NCBI GenBank assembly: GCA_963677755.1
Contig: OY782506.1
Span: 1,922,001 to 1,986,000 of the forward strand
Direction: 5' to 3'
Length of the DNA stretch: 64,000 nt
Source: JAIOSF01 sp963677755
GTDB taxonomy: Bacteria; Campylobacterota; Campylobacteria; Campylobacterales; Arcobacteraceae
Below the pieces are notes generated by a model, which saw nothing but the letters and a program-made list of their open reading frames with translations, ran no database searches and was not told the DNA's origin. The position numbers were made by a program, and so were the translations under genes. This document shows positions 1-8,899 of this stretch, piece after piece (positions within the stretch are counted from its first letter, which is position 1; every line of letters starts with the position of its first letter).

Positions 1-471
1 TATCTCTTCAACTCCTGCAACAATTGCAGGAATTGCATTCATAAGTAAACTACTTGGATATGCAGCTTTTCCACCTGGAATATATAACCCTGCTCTATCA
101 ACGGCAGTTACTTTTTGCCCAAGTATTGTTCCATTGTCTTCAAAATCTAACCAAGATTTTGGTAACTGTTTTTCATGATATTTTTTAATTCTGTCATACG
201 CTAAATGTAATGATTGTCTTAGTTCATCATCAATATTATCATATGCTTTTTTCATATCAGCTACATCTACAAAAAGATCTGCATCACTTGAGGGTGTCCA
301 GTTATCAAACTTAGATATATGCTCTTTTACTGCACTATTTCCATTTTCTATTATATCATCTATAATACCATTTACTATAGAACTTACTTTTTTAATATCA
401 ACTTTAGCTCGTCCTAAAATCTCTTCAAACTCTTTTTCAAAACCACTATCTTTTGTATTTATTATTTTCAT
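1..471 (-). CDS. hisD: Histidinol dehydrogenase, N-terminal part (runs off the window)
   Basis: I read 157 codons from an ATG at 469-471 to the window edge, so the C-terminal part lies outside. The N-terminus starts MKIINTKDSGFEKEF and contains the family stretch ending in DRAGLYIPGGKAAYPSSLLM, which is the conserved HisD signature region (VPGGxAxYPSSvLM). The enzyme makes L-histidine from L-histidinol in two NAD+-dependent steps in the cytoplasm. It lies 15 bases after aroK on the same strand and follows it in an apparent three-gene operon with the PLP enzyme at 1014-2213. Identification is from the translated motif; the catalytic His/Glu and zinc ligands are outside the window. Confidence 0.9.
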   Translation of the reverse strand, partial: MKIINTKDSGFEKEFEEILGRAKVDIKKVSSIVNGIIDDIIENGNSAVKEHISKFDNWTPSSDADLFVDVADMKKAYDNIDDELRQSLHLAYDRIKKYHEKQLPKSWLDFEDNGTILGQKVTAVDRAGLYIPGGKAAYPSSLLMNAIPAIVAGVEEI

Positions 472-486
472 CTTTTCTCTTCTTTT

Positions 487-996
487 CTAAATTGCTTTTA
501 AAATATTTTGTACTGCTTTTTGTTCATCAAAATCATCAACATCTATAACAATATCTGCAACATCTTCATACTCTTTAACTCTTTGATTATAAATCTTTTT
601 TGCTTCTTCTAAATCTTGTAATAAAGGTCGCTTTTTAAATTTCGATTTTGAATTTGGTGCATTTTTAAGTCTTTGAATAATACTCTCAAAACTTGCTTTT
701 AAATATACTACTGTACCTATTTTATGAATATTTTCTTGTCGATAAAATCCACCACCTGTAGAGATAATAGTACCTTGAATATTTTTTTCACACCATAAAG
801 CACACTTCTTTTCTAAATCTCTAAAGTATGGTTCACCAAGTTTAGCAAATATTTTTTTTATCTTTGTATTTTCTAAACTTTCTATAATATCATCTGTATC
901 AATTGCAAAATAGTCACTTTGTGCAACCATTGCCCTTGCAATTGTCCCTTTCCCAACACCCATAAAACCGATTAAAATAATATTTTTTTTATTCAT
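487..996 (-). CDS. aroK: Shikimate kinase
   Basis: 169 aa, the usual length for AroK. The P-loop GFMGVGKGT sits at residues 10-18, followed by the DTDD shikimate/Mg-binding motif at about 33-36, the FRDLE motif and the STGGGFY glycine-rich shikimate-binding loop, and the RPLL lid motif near residue 124. It phosphorylates shikimate at the 3-hydroxyl in the chorismate pathway, as do aroB (53370-54404) and aroC (35007-36083), which are elsewhere in this window. The P-loop has KGT rather than the commoner KST. It is placed 17 bases after the PLP enzyme gene and 15 bases before hisD, so co-transcription is likely. Confidence 0.95.
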   Translation of the reverse strand: MNKKNIILIGFMGVGKGTIARAMVAQSDYFAIDTDDIIESLENTKIKKIFAKLGEPYFRDLEKKCALWCEKNIQGTIISTGGGFYRQENIHKIGTVVYLKASFESIIQRLKNAPNSKSKFKKRPLLQDLEEAKKIYNQRVKEYEDVADIVIDVDDFDEQKAVQNILKAI

Positions 997-1013
997 AGAT
1001 TAAATTATATCTT

Positions 1014-2213
1014 CTAATTACTTAATCTATAAGAGTGCAAAATATCTTCACATATTACTTTAGGGTCTTCTAAGCCTATTGAGATACGAACAAGACCTGA
1101 GGTTATTCCTAAAAATTTCTTTTCTTCTGAGGTAAAGTCACAGTAAATTGTACTCTCCATATGTAAAGCCAATGTTCTACTATCTCCAATATTTGCAGTG
1201 AGTATAAATAGCTTTGAATTATTCAAAAATTCAAATGCTCTTTCTTTTGTTTGCATATCTATTGTTATCATTGAACCACACCCATTTTGATAACTTTTTT
1301 TATACAACTCATTGTCTTTGTGTTTTGTTAATGAAGGATGATTAACATCTATATCATGTTCGTCTAGAAATTTTGCAACAATTTCACAAGAGTTATTAAT
1401 TTGTTGCGTTCGTAACTCTAAAGTTTCTAATCCTAAAAGAGTTTGATAACTACTATGTGCATTTGCACTCATTCCTAAGTCTCTCAAAGCTCTTTTTTTA
1501 CTACATCCTATAAGTGCTTTTGTATTTAACTTTTTTATAAATGGTTCTAAAAATTTATATCTTGGAGTATGAAACTTATCATCTTTTTCAACAGCTTTAA
1601 AAATAGATATTCCACCTAAAGCAGAAGAGTTTCCACTTATTATTTTTGTCGTTGAATATATAACTATATCTGCCCCATATTCAAATGGTTTGACAATAAG
1701 AGGGGTAATAGTGTTATCAACCACAAATGCTATGTTGTTTTTAGTTGCTATTTTTCCTATTGTTTCTAAGTTTGGCAATCGTAAACTTGGATTTCCAATA
1801 GATTCACAAAATATTATTTTTGTTTTGTCTGTTATTTTTGATTCAATTGTATCAATCTCATCACAACTTAAAAAAGTAGTTGTAATCCCAAATCGTGGAA
1901 GTGTTTGTGTCATCAAAGCATAACTTCCACCAAAAAGTCCTCCAATAGAGATAATCTCATCACCACTTGAACATAAACTCATAAGAGCCATACTAATAGC
2001 TCCCATTCCAGAACTAGCTGCAACTGCTCCAATGCCACCTTCCATTGAAGAGAGTTTTTGTTCTAAAATACTACTTGTAGGATTTCCCATCCTTGCATAT
2101 AATGGTTTTGAGAGTTTTCCTGAGAAAATTTCTTCACCCTCTTGTGCTGTTTTATAAGAAAATGCAGCGGATGATGTTATTGGTGTTGATATTGCTGATT
2201 CAAAATAGTTCAA
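1014..2213 (-). CDS. Trans-sulfuration family PLP enzyme (O-acetylhomoserine sulfhydrylase / methionine gamma-lyase-like)
   Basis: 399 aa Cys/Met-metabolism PLP-dependent enzyme. Family features are the early AYARMGNPT-like segment (here LYARMGNPTSS), the SSGMGAISMAL cofactor-phosphate region, FCESIGNPSLRLPNL and VVDNT (PLP-binding Asp), and the Schiff-base lysine in YSTTKIISG. The start is a TTG at 2211-2213 preceded by AAAGGA about 10 bases upstream; the next Met is in YARMGNP, too far into the fold to be the start. Members of this family make or break homocysteine, methionine or cysteine, and sequence alone does not settle which. MetY-type synthesis from O-acetylhomoserine and sulfide would fit a sulfur-oxidising host, but that is inference. 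Confidence 0.85.
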   Translation of the reverse strand: MNYFESAISTPITSSAAFSYKTAQEGEEIFSGKLSKPLYARMGNPTSSILEQKLSSMEGGIGAVAASSGMGAISMALMSLCSSGDEIISIGGLFGGSYALMTQTLPRFGITTTFLSCDEIDTIESKITDKTKIIFCESIGNPSLRLPNLETIGKIATKNNIAFVVDNTITPLIVKPFEYGADIVIYSTTKIISGNSSALGGISIFKAVEKDDKFHTPRYKFLEPFIKKLNTKALIGCSKKRALRDLGMSANAHSSYQTLLGLETLELRTQQINNSCEIVAKFLDEHDIDVNHPSLTKHKDNELYKKSYQNGCGSMITIDMQTKERAFEFLNNSKLFILTANIGDSRTLALHMESTIYCDFTSEEKKFLGITSGLVRISIGLEDPKVICEDILHSYRLSN

Positions 2214-2280
2214 TTGTTGTCCTTTATAATGTTTTATTATAACAAAGTGTAAATTATTTAGAGTTTAATTTGTGATTAGA

Positions 2281-2286
2281 TATAAT
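2281..2286 (+). promoter_or_regulatory. Candidate -10 box for leuC
   Basis: A perfect TATAAT lies 33 bases upstream of the leuC ATG in the divergent gap 2214-2318. No clear -35 is visible, which is common for Campylobacterota sigma-70 promoters. Inferred from position and sequence only. Confidence 0.45.
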
Positions 2287-2318
2287 GACAAAAATTTAGA
2301 ATACAAAGAGATATAAAT

Positions 2319-3599
2319 ATGGATCAAACAATAACAGAAAAAATATTTAGTGAACATGTGGGACGCAATGTATTTGCGGGTGAAATCGTAAGAAGTCCAA
2401 TAGATATGGTTATAGGAAATGATATAACAACTCCTATATCAATAAAAGCTTTTGAAGAAAGTGGAGCTACAAAACTAGCAAATCCTGATGGATTTTCAAT
2501 CGTTCTTGACCACTTTATCCCTGCAAAAGATATAGCATCTGCAAATCAAGCAAGAGTAAGTAGAGATTTTGCTGCTAAACACAATTTAAAAAACTATTTT
2601 GATGAAAAAGATATGGGTATTGAACATGCACTTTTACCTGAAAAAGGTCTTGTAATCCCTGGTGATGTTATCATTGGTGCAGATAGTCATACTTGTACAC
2701 ATGGTGCGCTTGGTGCATTTAGTACAGGAATGGGAAGTACAGATTTAGCTTTTGCTATGGTGACAGGTGGAAACTGGTTTAAAGTACCTGAATCTATCAA
2801 AGTTGTGTTTACAGGTGAACCATCAGAATATGTAACAGGAAAAGATTTAATCCTTGAAATTATCCGTATGATTGGTGTAGATGGAGCGTTATACAAAACT
2901 TTGGAATTCACAGGTGACACAATCCAATACTTAAGTATGGATGATAGGTTTTCATTGTGTAATATGGCAATTGAAGCTGGAGCAAAAAGTGGAATTGTAG
3001 CTTACGATGAGATTACAAAAGAGTTTTTAGATGAAAGAATAAAAGCAAATGGTACTTTAAGAGCTGAACCAAAAATTCACTTTAGTGATGATGATGCTTC
3101 TTATTGTCAAGTAGTTGAAATTGATGTAGCTTCATTAGAACCTGTAATTGCTTATCCATTTTTACCTGAAAATGGTCATAGTGTCTCACAAGCAGTAGCA
3201 GATAATATTAAAGTAGATCAAGTATTTATAGGAAGTTGTACAAATGGAAGATTAAGTGATTTAAAAATTGCATCTGAAATTTTAAATGGCAAAAAACTTG
3301 CGTCTCATACTCGTATGATAGTTACTCCTGGTACACAACAAATATTAAGAGAAGCTACAAAATTGGGATATATAGATATTTTAGTTGATGCAGGTGCTGT
3401 TGTATCTAATCCAACTTGTGGAGCCTGTTTAGGTGGATATATGGGTATTTTAGGTGATAATGAAGTTTGTATCTCTACAACAAATAGAAACTTTGTAGGG
3501 AGAATGGGAAGTCGTACATCTAAAGTATATTTATCAAATAGTGCCGTTGCAGCTGCAAGTGCTATTAGTGGGTATATTACAGACCCTGCCTCAATTTAA
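2319..3599 (+). CDS. leuC: 3-isopropylmalate dehydratase large subunit (aconitase family)
   Basis: 426 aa, matching the short bacterial/archaeal-type LeuC/HACN class rather than the ~465-aa E. coli type. The three [4Fe-4S] ligands are visible: C307 in GSCTNGR and C367/C370 in PTCGACLGG. GADSHTCTHGALGAFSTG is the family substrate/cluster motif. It isomerises 2- and 3-isopropylmalate in leucine biosynthesis with a LeuD small subunit, which is not adjacent here; a homoaconitase assignment cannot be excluded from sequence. The gene is alone behind its own -10 box and is followed by a hairpin terminator at 3606-3646. Confidence 0.9.
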   Translation: MDQTITEKIFSEHVGRNVFAGEIVRSPIDMVIGNDITTPISIKAFEESGATKLANPDGFSIVLDHFIPAKDIASANQARVSRDFAAKHNLKNYFDEKDMGIEHALLPEKGLVIPGDVIIGADSHTCTHGALGAFSTGMGSTDLAFAMVTGGNWFKVPESIKVVFTGEPSEYVTGKDLILEIIRMIGVDGALYKTLEFTGDTIQYLSMDDRFSLCNMAIEAGAKSGIVAYDEITKEFLDERIKANGTLRAEPKIHFSDDDASYCQVVEIDVASLEPVIAYPFLPENGHSVSQAVADNIKVDQVFIGSCTNGRLSDLKIASEILNGKKLASHTRMIVTPGTQQILREATKLGYIDILVDAGAVVSNPTCGACLGGYMGILGDNEVCISTTNRNFVGRMGSRTSKVYLSNSAVAAASAISGYITDPASI

Positions 3600-3605
3600 C
3601 AAAAT

Positions 3606-3646
3606 AAATAGCATATCTCTTATATGCTATTTATAGTTATTTTTTT
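3606..3646 (+). terminator. Rho-independent terminator after leuC
   Basis: An 11-bp perfect stem (3606-3616 with 3622-3632, arm AAATAGCATAT) with a 5-base loop is followed by a T-rich run to 3646. It sits 7 bases after the leuC stop. The remaining gap up to 3885 is AT-rich with no further gene; it must contain the promoter of the next gene. Confidence 0.75.
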
Positions 3647-3885
3647 AAAGTTTAAATTTATTATCTACTTATCTTACGCTGTTTTGTTTTGCGATAATCC
3701 CTTTAAATAAAGTAAACTACTCTCCAAATAAACTCTTCTATATAAAACAAAAAGTTATAATAAATAAGTTACATATAAGTTAAACTAATAAATAAAATTA
3801 TCTGAACACTAGTCAATTTAAGTTATGTATTATTTTGTTTGTGATAATCTTCTTACATAAAATTAAATTTTACAAAAAGGAAACT

Positions 3886-5385
3886 ATGATGATTAAGAAT
3901 AGAGATGTTCAAAAAGACTTAGAGCAATTAGATGCAATATTAAAAGAGCAAGGTATTTCAAGAAGAGATGCAATGAAGATGATGGGAGTTGGTAGTTTAT
4001 CTGCACTTATGATGGGTGGTACAGAGGCTGAAGCTGCAACTGCTGCAGTTGCAAGTGATGCTAAAGGTAAAATAGTAATCATAGGTGGTGGTTTAGCAGG
4101 TATGTCAACAGCAGCTAGATTAACAAATAGTTTATCAAACCCAGATATTACAGTAATTGAACCAAATGAACTTTCTACAAGTTATCAACCAGGTCAAACA
4201 CTTGTAGGTGCTGGTCTTTGGGATAAAAGTGAAATAGTTTACCAAAGAGATGATTATGTTCCTGCTGGAACTAAAGTTATTAAAGAATCTGTAACTGATA
4301 TAGATGCTGATAATAATACAGTTATGACAGACAAAGGTACTAAAGTAACTTATGATTACCTAATCGTTGCTGCTGGTGTAAAACTTAACTATGGTGCAAT
4401 TAAAGGTTTAGAAGAAGCTGGTGAAGCTTATGCAAGTGGTGATAACTCAAAACTTTTAAAAGTTCTTGATTCTGTGGGTGCATCTTCAATCTATACAGCT
4501 GATGGTGCTGAAGCTACTTGGGCAAATATGCAAAAATTTGTTGCTGATGCAAAATCAGGTAAAAAAGTAAAAGGTGTATTTACACACCCTAACACACCAA
4601 TTAAATGTGGTGGTGCTCCTAAAAAGATTATGTACCTAACAAATGCTAGACTTGAAGAAGCAGGTGCAAGAGCAAACGCTGATTTACATTTCTATCCAAA
4701 TGGTGGAGCAATGTTTGGTATTAAAGATTACCATGATGCAATTGTAAAACAATATGAAGCTAGAGGTATGAAATGGAGTTATTTCCATAACTTAGTAGGT
4801 GTTGAAAATGGTAAAGCAATCTTTGATAAACATTGGAAAGAAAAAGGTGCATTTGATGAAGATTTAGGTGAGTATGAAATGGTTACAAAACATGAAATGG
4901 TAACTAAAGATTTTGATTTCTTACATATTACACCACCAATGAAAGCTCCAGATGAGATTGGTAAATCTTCAATTGGTTCAGGAAAAGGTTGGGTTCCAGT
5001 AAATAAAGAAACTTTACAACATGTAAAATATCCAAATGTATTCTCTCTAGGTGATATTGCTGCTGTTCCAATGGGTAAAACTGGTGGATCTGCTAGAAAA
5101 CAATACAAAGTTGTAGTAAACAATGTTATCTCTATGATGGAAAAAGGTGAAATTCCAGCATCTAATGCAAAATATGATGGATATACAGTTTGTCCACTTA
5201 TTACAAGTATTGGTACTGTTATGTTAGCTGAGTTTAACTGGGCTTCTAAAAAACCAGGAAGTGGTAAAAATGCTGCGTTATTATCATTCTTAGATCCAAC
5301 TCAAGAAAGATATATCTGGTGGTTATTAAAAGTTTATTTACTTAAACCTATGACTCAATATGGTATGTTAGCTGGTAAAGCATAA
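3886..5385 (+). CDS. Tat-exported sulfide:quinone oxidoreductase / flavocytochrome c sulfide dehydrogenase-type flavoprotein
   Basis: 499 aa from ATG 3886 (AAAAAGGAA ribosome site just upstream; a longer frame from 3835 lacks one). A twin-arginine signal with SRRDAM (R26-R27) and a hydrophobic stretch ending in AEAATAA precedes the FAD dinucleotide motif IIGGGLAGMS. The SQR/FCSD family motifs are present: TSYQPGQTLVGAGLW, IKCGGAPKKIMYL with C241, and TVCPL with C436. These are the only two cysteines, as expected for the redox-active pair. It should oxidise sulfide to sulfur in the periplasm, passing electrons to quinone or a cytochrome. No fccA-type cytochrome gene is adjacent, which favours quinone. 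Single gene with strong terminator. Exact subtype is uncertain. Confidence 0.82.
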   Translation: MMIKNRDVQKDLEQLDAILKEQGISRRDAMKMMGVGSLSALMMGGTEAEAATAAVASDAKGKIVIIGGGLAGMSTAARLTNSLSNPDITVIEPNELSTSYQPGQTLVGAGLWDKSEIVYQRDDYVPAGTKVIKESVTDIDADNNTVMTDKGTKVTYDYLIVAAGVKLNYGAIKGLEEAGEAYASGDNSKLLKVLDSVGASSIYTADGAEATWANMQKFVADAKSGKKVKGVFTHPNTPIKCGGAPKKIMYLTNARLEEAGARANADLHFYPNGGAMFGIKDYHDAIVKQYEARGMKWSYFHNLVGVENGKAIFDKHWKEKGAFDEDLGEYEMVTKHEMVTKDFDFLHITPPMKAPDEIGKSSIGSGKGWVPVNKETLQHVKYPNVFSLGDIAAVPMGKTGGSARKQYKVVVNNVISMMEKGEIPASNAKYDGYTVCPLITSIGTVMLAEFNWASKKPGSGKNAALLSFLDPTQERYIWWLLKVYLLKPMTQYGMLAGKA

Positions 5386-5415
5386 TATTATATAACTAAA
5401 CTTTAGTTATATTAA

Positions 5416-5447
5416 AAGCCCTAAACCTTTTGGTTTAGGGCTTTTTT
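5416..5447 (+). terminator. Strong rho-independent terminator after the SQR-like gene
   Basis: A 12-bp perfect stem (5416-5427 with 5432-5443, core AGCCCTAAACC) and a 4-base loop run straight into a T-tract. It lies about 30 bases after the stop. Confidence 0.9.
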
Positions 5448-5494
5448 ATTTATATTGTATTACAATGCCAAAATTAAATTTTAAGTGAGTATAT

Positions 5495-5716
5495 ATGAAA
5501 AAAGAGATTATTATTTTTGTAGGGTTATTTTTATTTTTAGCGATTGGAATGCATTTTAAACAATGGATTGATCATCCAATTGAACATCTTATGAATATGT
5601 CACATGGTGGTGCTTTTGGAGTGCCAGGGATTGTACATCCTTTTGTATTTACATTTTTATTATATTTTGTTCTTAGGTTTCCAGTATTTATTAAAAAACT
5701 ATTTTCTAAAAAATAG
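5495..5716 (+). CDS. Small hypothetical membrane protein (73 aa)
   Basis: 73 aa with a hydrophobic N-terminal segment (about residues 4-20) and a second one near 48-65, ending in a basic tail KKLFSKK. The region between has several His and Met residues (HFKQW, HPIEHLMNMSHGG, HPF). It starts at an ATG with a weak upstream AAGTGAG and lies between two terminator/convergent boundaries, so it is probably monocistronic. I do not recognise the family. The overlapping 5604-5792 frame was rejected because this one has the better start and membrane-protein composition. Confidence 0.6.
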   Translation: MKKEIIIFVGLFLFLAIGMHFKQWIDHPIEHLMNMSHGGAFGVPGIVHPFVFTFLLYFVLRFPVFIKKLFSKK

Positions 5717-5718
5717 TT

Positions 5719-6315
5719 TTAACTCATTAACAGTTTTTTTACTCTTTCCACTTCGTTTTGTAAATGGGGTAAATCAGAACTATTGTCTATGATATAAGTA
5801 GCTAAAGCTTTCTTCTCTTCAATATCCATTTGGTTATTTATTCGTATCTTTGCCTCTTCTTCTGTACAATTATCACGCTTTATCAATCTTTGAACTTGTA
5901 TCTCTTTAGGTAAATATACTACAATTGATTTTTTAATATCATAGTTTTGTTTTTCAAAAAAAAGTGGAATATCTATTAAGTATGGTTTTTTTTGCTTTTC
6001 AAATAGAGCCGACTCTTTTATAATCTCCTCTTTAATCAAAGGATGAATAAACTCCTCTAATCTCTTTTTTTGCATCTCATCATTAAAGATTAAATTTCCT
6101 AATTTTTTTCTTAGTACTTTTTGATTTTCGATATATTCTTTTCCAAAAATATTTTCAATATCTTTATAATGTATATCTAAAAGTTTGTGTGTTATTTTAT
6201 CTGCATCAATTGTTAAAAAACCATGCAGTCTAAAAAGTGAAGCAACAGTACTTTTCCCTGTTGCAATTCCACCTGTAAGTGCTATAGCATATTGAAATTC
6301 ACTATCGTTTAGCAA
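5719..6315 (-). CDS. coaE: Dephospho-CoA kinase
   Basis: 198 aa. The P-loop TGGIATGKST is at residues 14-23, followed by the DADKITHKLL motif and a C-terminal half with FIHPLI and YLIDIPLFFE, all typical of CoaE, the last enzyme of coenzyme A synthesis (phosphorylation of the ribose 3-hydroxyl). The start is TTG at 6313-6315, overlapping the upstream gene by 14 bases; no ATG exists before the P-loop, so the TTG or another non-ATG codon must be used. The converging neighbour at 5495 ends two bases away. Translational coupling with the gene at 6302-6853 is likely. Confidence 0.92.
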   Translation of the reverse strand: MLNDSEFQYAIALTGGIATGKSTVASLFRLHGFLTIDADKITHKLLDIHYKDIENIFGKEYIENQKVLRKKLGNLIFNDEMQKKRLEEFIHPLIKEEIIKESALFEKQKKPYLIDIPLFFEKQNYDIKKSIVVYLPKEIQVQRLIKRDNCTEEEAKIRINNQMDIEEKKALATYIIDNSSDLPHLQNEVERVKKLLMS

Positions 6316-6853
6316 TGCCCGTTATCCCTTTAGTAATATATGTAGGATATACAAAAGTCGCATTATGTAGTTCAGTATTATAGTAGTTGCATCCCTCTAA
6401 TAAATCAGAATTGTTGAGTACTATTTCAGCTTGAGGATGATATTTTTTTGAAGCAAATATCAATGTATTGTGTCCAAAACTATAAGGCATACAAATCCAA
6501 AAGTTTTTTCCAACAGTTTCTAGCTCTTTTTTAGACACTTCTAAATCTTTATATATAAAAGAAGCTTTTGTTACAAAGATACCTTTTGTTTGTTCTAAAC
6601 ATCTATCGACAGATGCCATAAACATATCATCAAAGTTTTCCTCTTTGTTATAAAGGATTATGTCAAAAGTATCTTCAATATTTAAAGTATCACTAAAAGT
6701 AACATCTTTACATTTATGTTTTGCTAACTCATTTTTAAACTCTGATGAGACATCACCAACAACTAATATTTTATTTATATATTTATGAGAACACAAAGGT
6801 ACATGGACCATCATCTCATCATAAGCAAAGTTTTTGTTACCACAGTTTGCCAT
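6302..6853 (-). CDS. Short spermidine synthase-like protein
   Basis: 183 aa from the ATG at 6851-6853; a longer frame to 6895 has no better ribosome site. NFAYDEMMVHVPLCSH followed by KILVVGDVSSEF resembles the SpeE start (YHEMLVHVPL, then the KVLVIGGGDGG SAM-binding loop), and VYPTYITKGITGIA near the end resembles the SpeE C-terminus. The canonical glycine-rich loop is degraded (VVGDVSSEF), and the protein is about 100 residues shorter than E. coli SpeE, matching the reduced Campylobacterota versions. Role in polyamine synthesis is inferred from family; the degraded SAM loop makes activity uncertain. It overlaps coaE. Confidence 0.75.
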   Translation of the reverse strand: MANCGNKNFAYDEMMVHVPLCSHKYINKILVVGDVSSEFKNELAKHKCKDVTFSDTLNIEDTFDIILYNKEENFDDMFMASVDRCLEQTKGIFVTKASFIYKDLEVSKKELETVGKNFWICMPYSFGHNTLIFASKKYHPQAEIVLNNSDLLEGCNYYNTELHNATFVYPTYITKGITGIAKR

Positions 6854-6940
6854 TTTGTATAAGCCTTTTAAATTAATTTTAGGTATAATACCCAAAAAAT
6901 TTTAAACTCAAATAACTTGAGAATATTAAAGGTAAAAATT

Positions 6941-7147
6941 ATGAATGTATATGAAAAGATACGAGATTTTTGTAGAAAATTTCGAATTATAGTTGGTCTA
7001 ATAGCAATTGCAATTGCTGTATTATTTAGTAATCCTTGGTGGTATCTAGGGATTATACCTCTTATTGCAGGATTATCTGATTTTTGTCCAATTTGTATCA
7101 TATCTAAAAAGTGTGATTTACCTAAAAAAAACGAGAAAGAAGCATAA
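6941..7147 (+). CDS. YgaP-like (DUF2892) small membrane protein
   Basis: 68 aa from ATG 6941, with AAAGG nine bases upstream; the ATG at 6917 is less well placed. The sequence NPWWYLGIIPLIAGLSDFCPI matches the transmembrane domain seen in YgaP-type rhodanese proteins and stand-alone DUF2892 proteins. Two hydrophobic segments and a Cys cluster (CPICIISKKC) are visible. The stop overlaps the purM start (TAATG), so the two are translationally coupled, although no functional link is known. Function unknown. Confidence 0.75.
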   Translation: MNVYEKIRDFCRKFRIIVGLIAIAIAVLFSNPWWYLGIIPLIAGLSDFCPICIISKKCDLPKKNEKEA

Positions 7148-8142
7148 TGGCAACAATATCATATAAAGATGCAGGGGTAGATATAGATGCTGGTAATAGT
7201 TTTGTAGAAAATATAAAACCATATGTAAAATCAACTATGATACCAGGGGTATTAGGAGGTATTGGTTCATTTGCTGGTGCTTTTGAACTACCTACTGGAT
7301 ATAAAGAACCAGTAATATTAGCTGGAACTGATGGAGTTGGAACAAAACTAAAACTAGCTATTGATAGTGGAAAATTTGATACTGTAGGAATTGACCTTGT
7401 TGCTATGTGTTCAAATGATTTAATATGTAATTTTGGTGAGCCTTTATTTTTCTTAGATTATTATGCAACTGCAAAACTTGAAGTAGAAGAAGCAAGTGCC
7501 GTTGTCAAAGGTATAGCAGAAGGTTGTATAAGAAGCCAATGTGCATTAATAGGTGGGGAAACAGCCGAAATGCCAGGAATGTACAAAGAGGGTGATTTTG
7601 ACCTTGCTGGTTTTTGTGTAGGAATTGCAGAAAAATCTGAAATGGACAGAGTTTCACGAGTACAAGATGGGGATGTTTTAATTGCATTACCAAGTTCAGG
7701 TGTTCACTCTAATGGATTTTCATTAGTAAGAAAACTCTTATTAGATAAACTTGGTATGAAATTTGAAGATGATTTTAACGGAAAACCTCTTATTGATACA
7801 CTTTTAGAACCTACAAGAATATATGTAAAAGAGTTTAAAGAAAATAAAGAAAATATCAATGCTTTAGCACATATAACAGGTGGTGGGATAGTAGAAAATC
7901 TACCAAGAGTTTTACCTGATAATTTAAGAGCAATAGTACAAAGAGATAAAGTTCAAGTTTTACCTATCTTTGAACTTATGGGAAAACATGTAGAAGATGC
8001 TGAGATGTTTAGAGCCTTTAATATGGGTGTAGGGATGATATTTGTTGTAAACCCTGCAAATGTTGATGCAGTTTTAGAAAACACAGATGGATATGTAATA
8101 GGTCATATTGAAGCTGGAGAAAAAGGGTGTGATATAGTTTAA
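7147..8142 (+). CDS. purM: Phosphoribosylformylglycinamidine cyclo-ligase (AIR synthetase)
   Basis: 331 aa, typical PurM length. It begins with SYKDAGVDIDAGN and contains the AGTDGVGTKLKLA and CSNDLICNFGEPLFFLDYYA motifs and the ALIGGETAEMPGMY signature, all strongly conserved in PurM. It closes the imidazole ring of AIR from FGAM with ATP in purine synthesis. The ATG shares its first base with the stop of the upstream membrane-protein gene. A terminator follows at 8164-8196. Confidence 0.97.
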   Translation: MATISYKDAGVDIDAGNSFVENIKPYVKSTMIPGVLGGIGSFAGAFELPTGYKEPVILAGTDGVGTKLKLAIDSGKFDTVGIDLVAMCSNDLICNFGEPLFFLDYYATAKLEVEEASAVVKGIAEGCIRSQCALIGGETAEMPGMYKEGDFDLAGFCVGIAEKSEMDRVSRVQDGDVLIALPSSGVHSNGFSLVRKLLLDKLGMKFEDDFNGKPLIDTLLEPTRIYVKEFKENKENINALAHITGGGIVENLPRVLPDNLRAIVQRDKVQVLPIFELMGKHVEDAEMFRAFNMGVGMIFVVNPANVDAVLENTDGYVIGHIEAGEKGCDIV

Positions 8143-8163
8143 TTTTAAACTATCTTAATTTTA

Positions 8164-8196
8164 AAAAGCCATTGGTATTCTACCAATGGCTTTTTT
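8164..8196. terminator. Bidirectional terminator between purM and the flavoprotein gene
   Basis: A 14-bp perfect stem (8164-8177 with 8181-8194, core AAGCCATTGGTA) with a 3-base loop is flanked by A and T runs, so it can act on both strands. It lies between the convergent purM and the gene ending at 8198. Confidence 0.9.
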
Positions 8197-8197
8197 A

Positions 8198-8800
8198 TTA
8201 AATTAATTTATCTTTGATGGTATCATGTGCAACAGCTGGTTTAGCTGTCCACTGCTTAAAAATATCACACGCTACTTTTACCCCTTCTCCATTTGCTATA
8301 GCAAACATAGTTTTTGCACCACTTGCAAGACCAGCAACAAAAAGATTTTCTGATATTTGATTATTTTTATTTTGTAAACAAACTTTATTTGGTTTCATCA
8401 CATCTTTATGTTCTACTATATTTACTAAATCACACTCTATATCAAAACTATGCATACCTGTTGCTATTACAACTATTTTTGTTTGATAAGTATTATTTTG
8501 TGTTGTAACAGTAAAAGAGTCATTGTTTTTTTCTATTTTAGTAGCAGTATCTACAACTTTAGTACAACTCTTAAAATTTGCAAGTTGTTTTTCCATTTTT
8601 TTAATCAGAGAATCCCCACCTATTCCAAAATCTACACCTGCAAGATTAAAAAAACTAGCTTTTGTTATATCACTATTGTCATTATCAATCATTAAATAGT
8701 TCTTATTTTTTGCCCATTCAAACTTATCTTCTACAGAAGATAATGTTAAGGCGCATCCATAACCAGCAGCACCACCACCTACAATTAATACATCATACAT
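8198..8800 (-). CDS. Single-domain FAD-dependent thioredoxin reductase-like oxidoreductase
   Basis: 200 aa. The N-terminus MYDVLIVGGGAAGYGCALTL is a Rossmann FAD-binding motif; IVVIATGMHSF and the late NLFVAGLASGAKTMFAIANGEGVKVACDIF correspond to the ATG and GD-type FAD motifs of the thioredoxin-reductase family. The central NAD(P)H domain and the CxxC redox pair are absent, so it is much shorter than TrxB (about 315 aa). It may be a small FAD-only member needing a separate reductant; the substrate is unknown. Divergent from feoA, sharing the 8801-8946 gap with its Fur box. Confidence 0.75.
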   Translation of the reverse strand: MYDVLIVGGGAAGYGCALTLSSVEDKFEWAKNKNYLMIDNDNSDITKASFFNLAGVDFGIGGDSLIKKMEKQLANFKSCTKVVDTATKIEKNNDSFTVTTQNNTYQTKIVVIATGMHSFDIECDLVNIVEHKDVMKPNKVCLQNKNNQISENLFVAGLASGAKTMFAIANGEGVKVACDIFKQWTAKPAVAHDTIKDKLI

Positions 8801-8899
8801 TTTATAACTCCATATAATTAATTTTAAAGATGATAACTAAATTAATATATAAGAATACTAATTTTAGATAAATAAATGAAATCTTAATCAATCTTTAAG

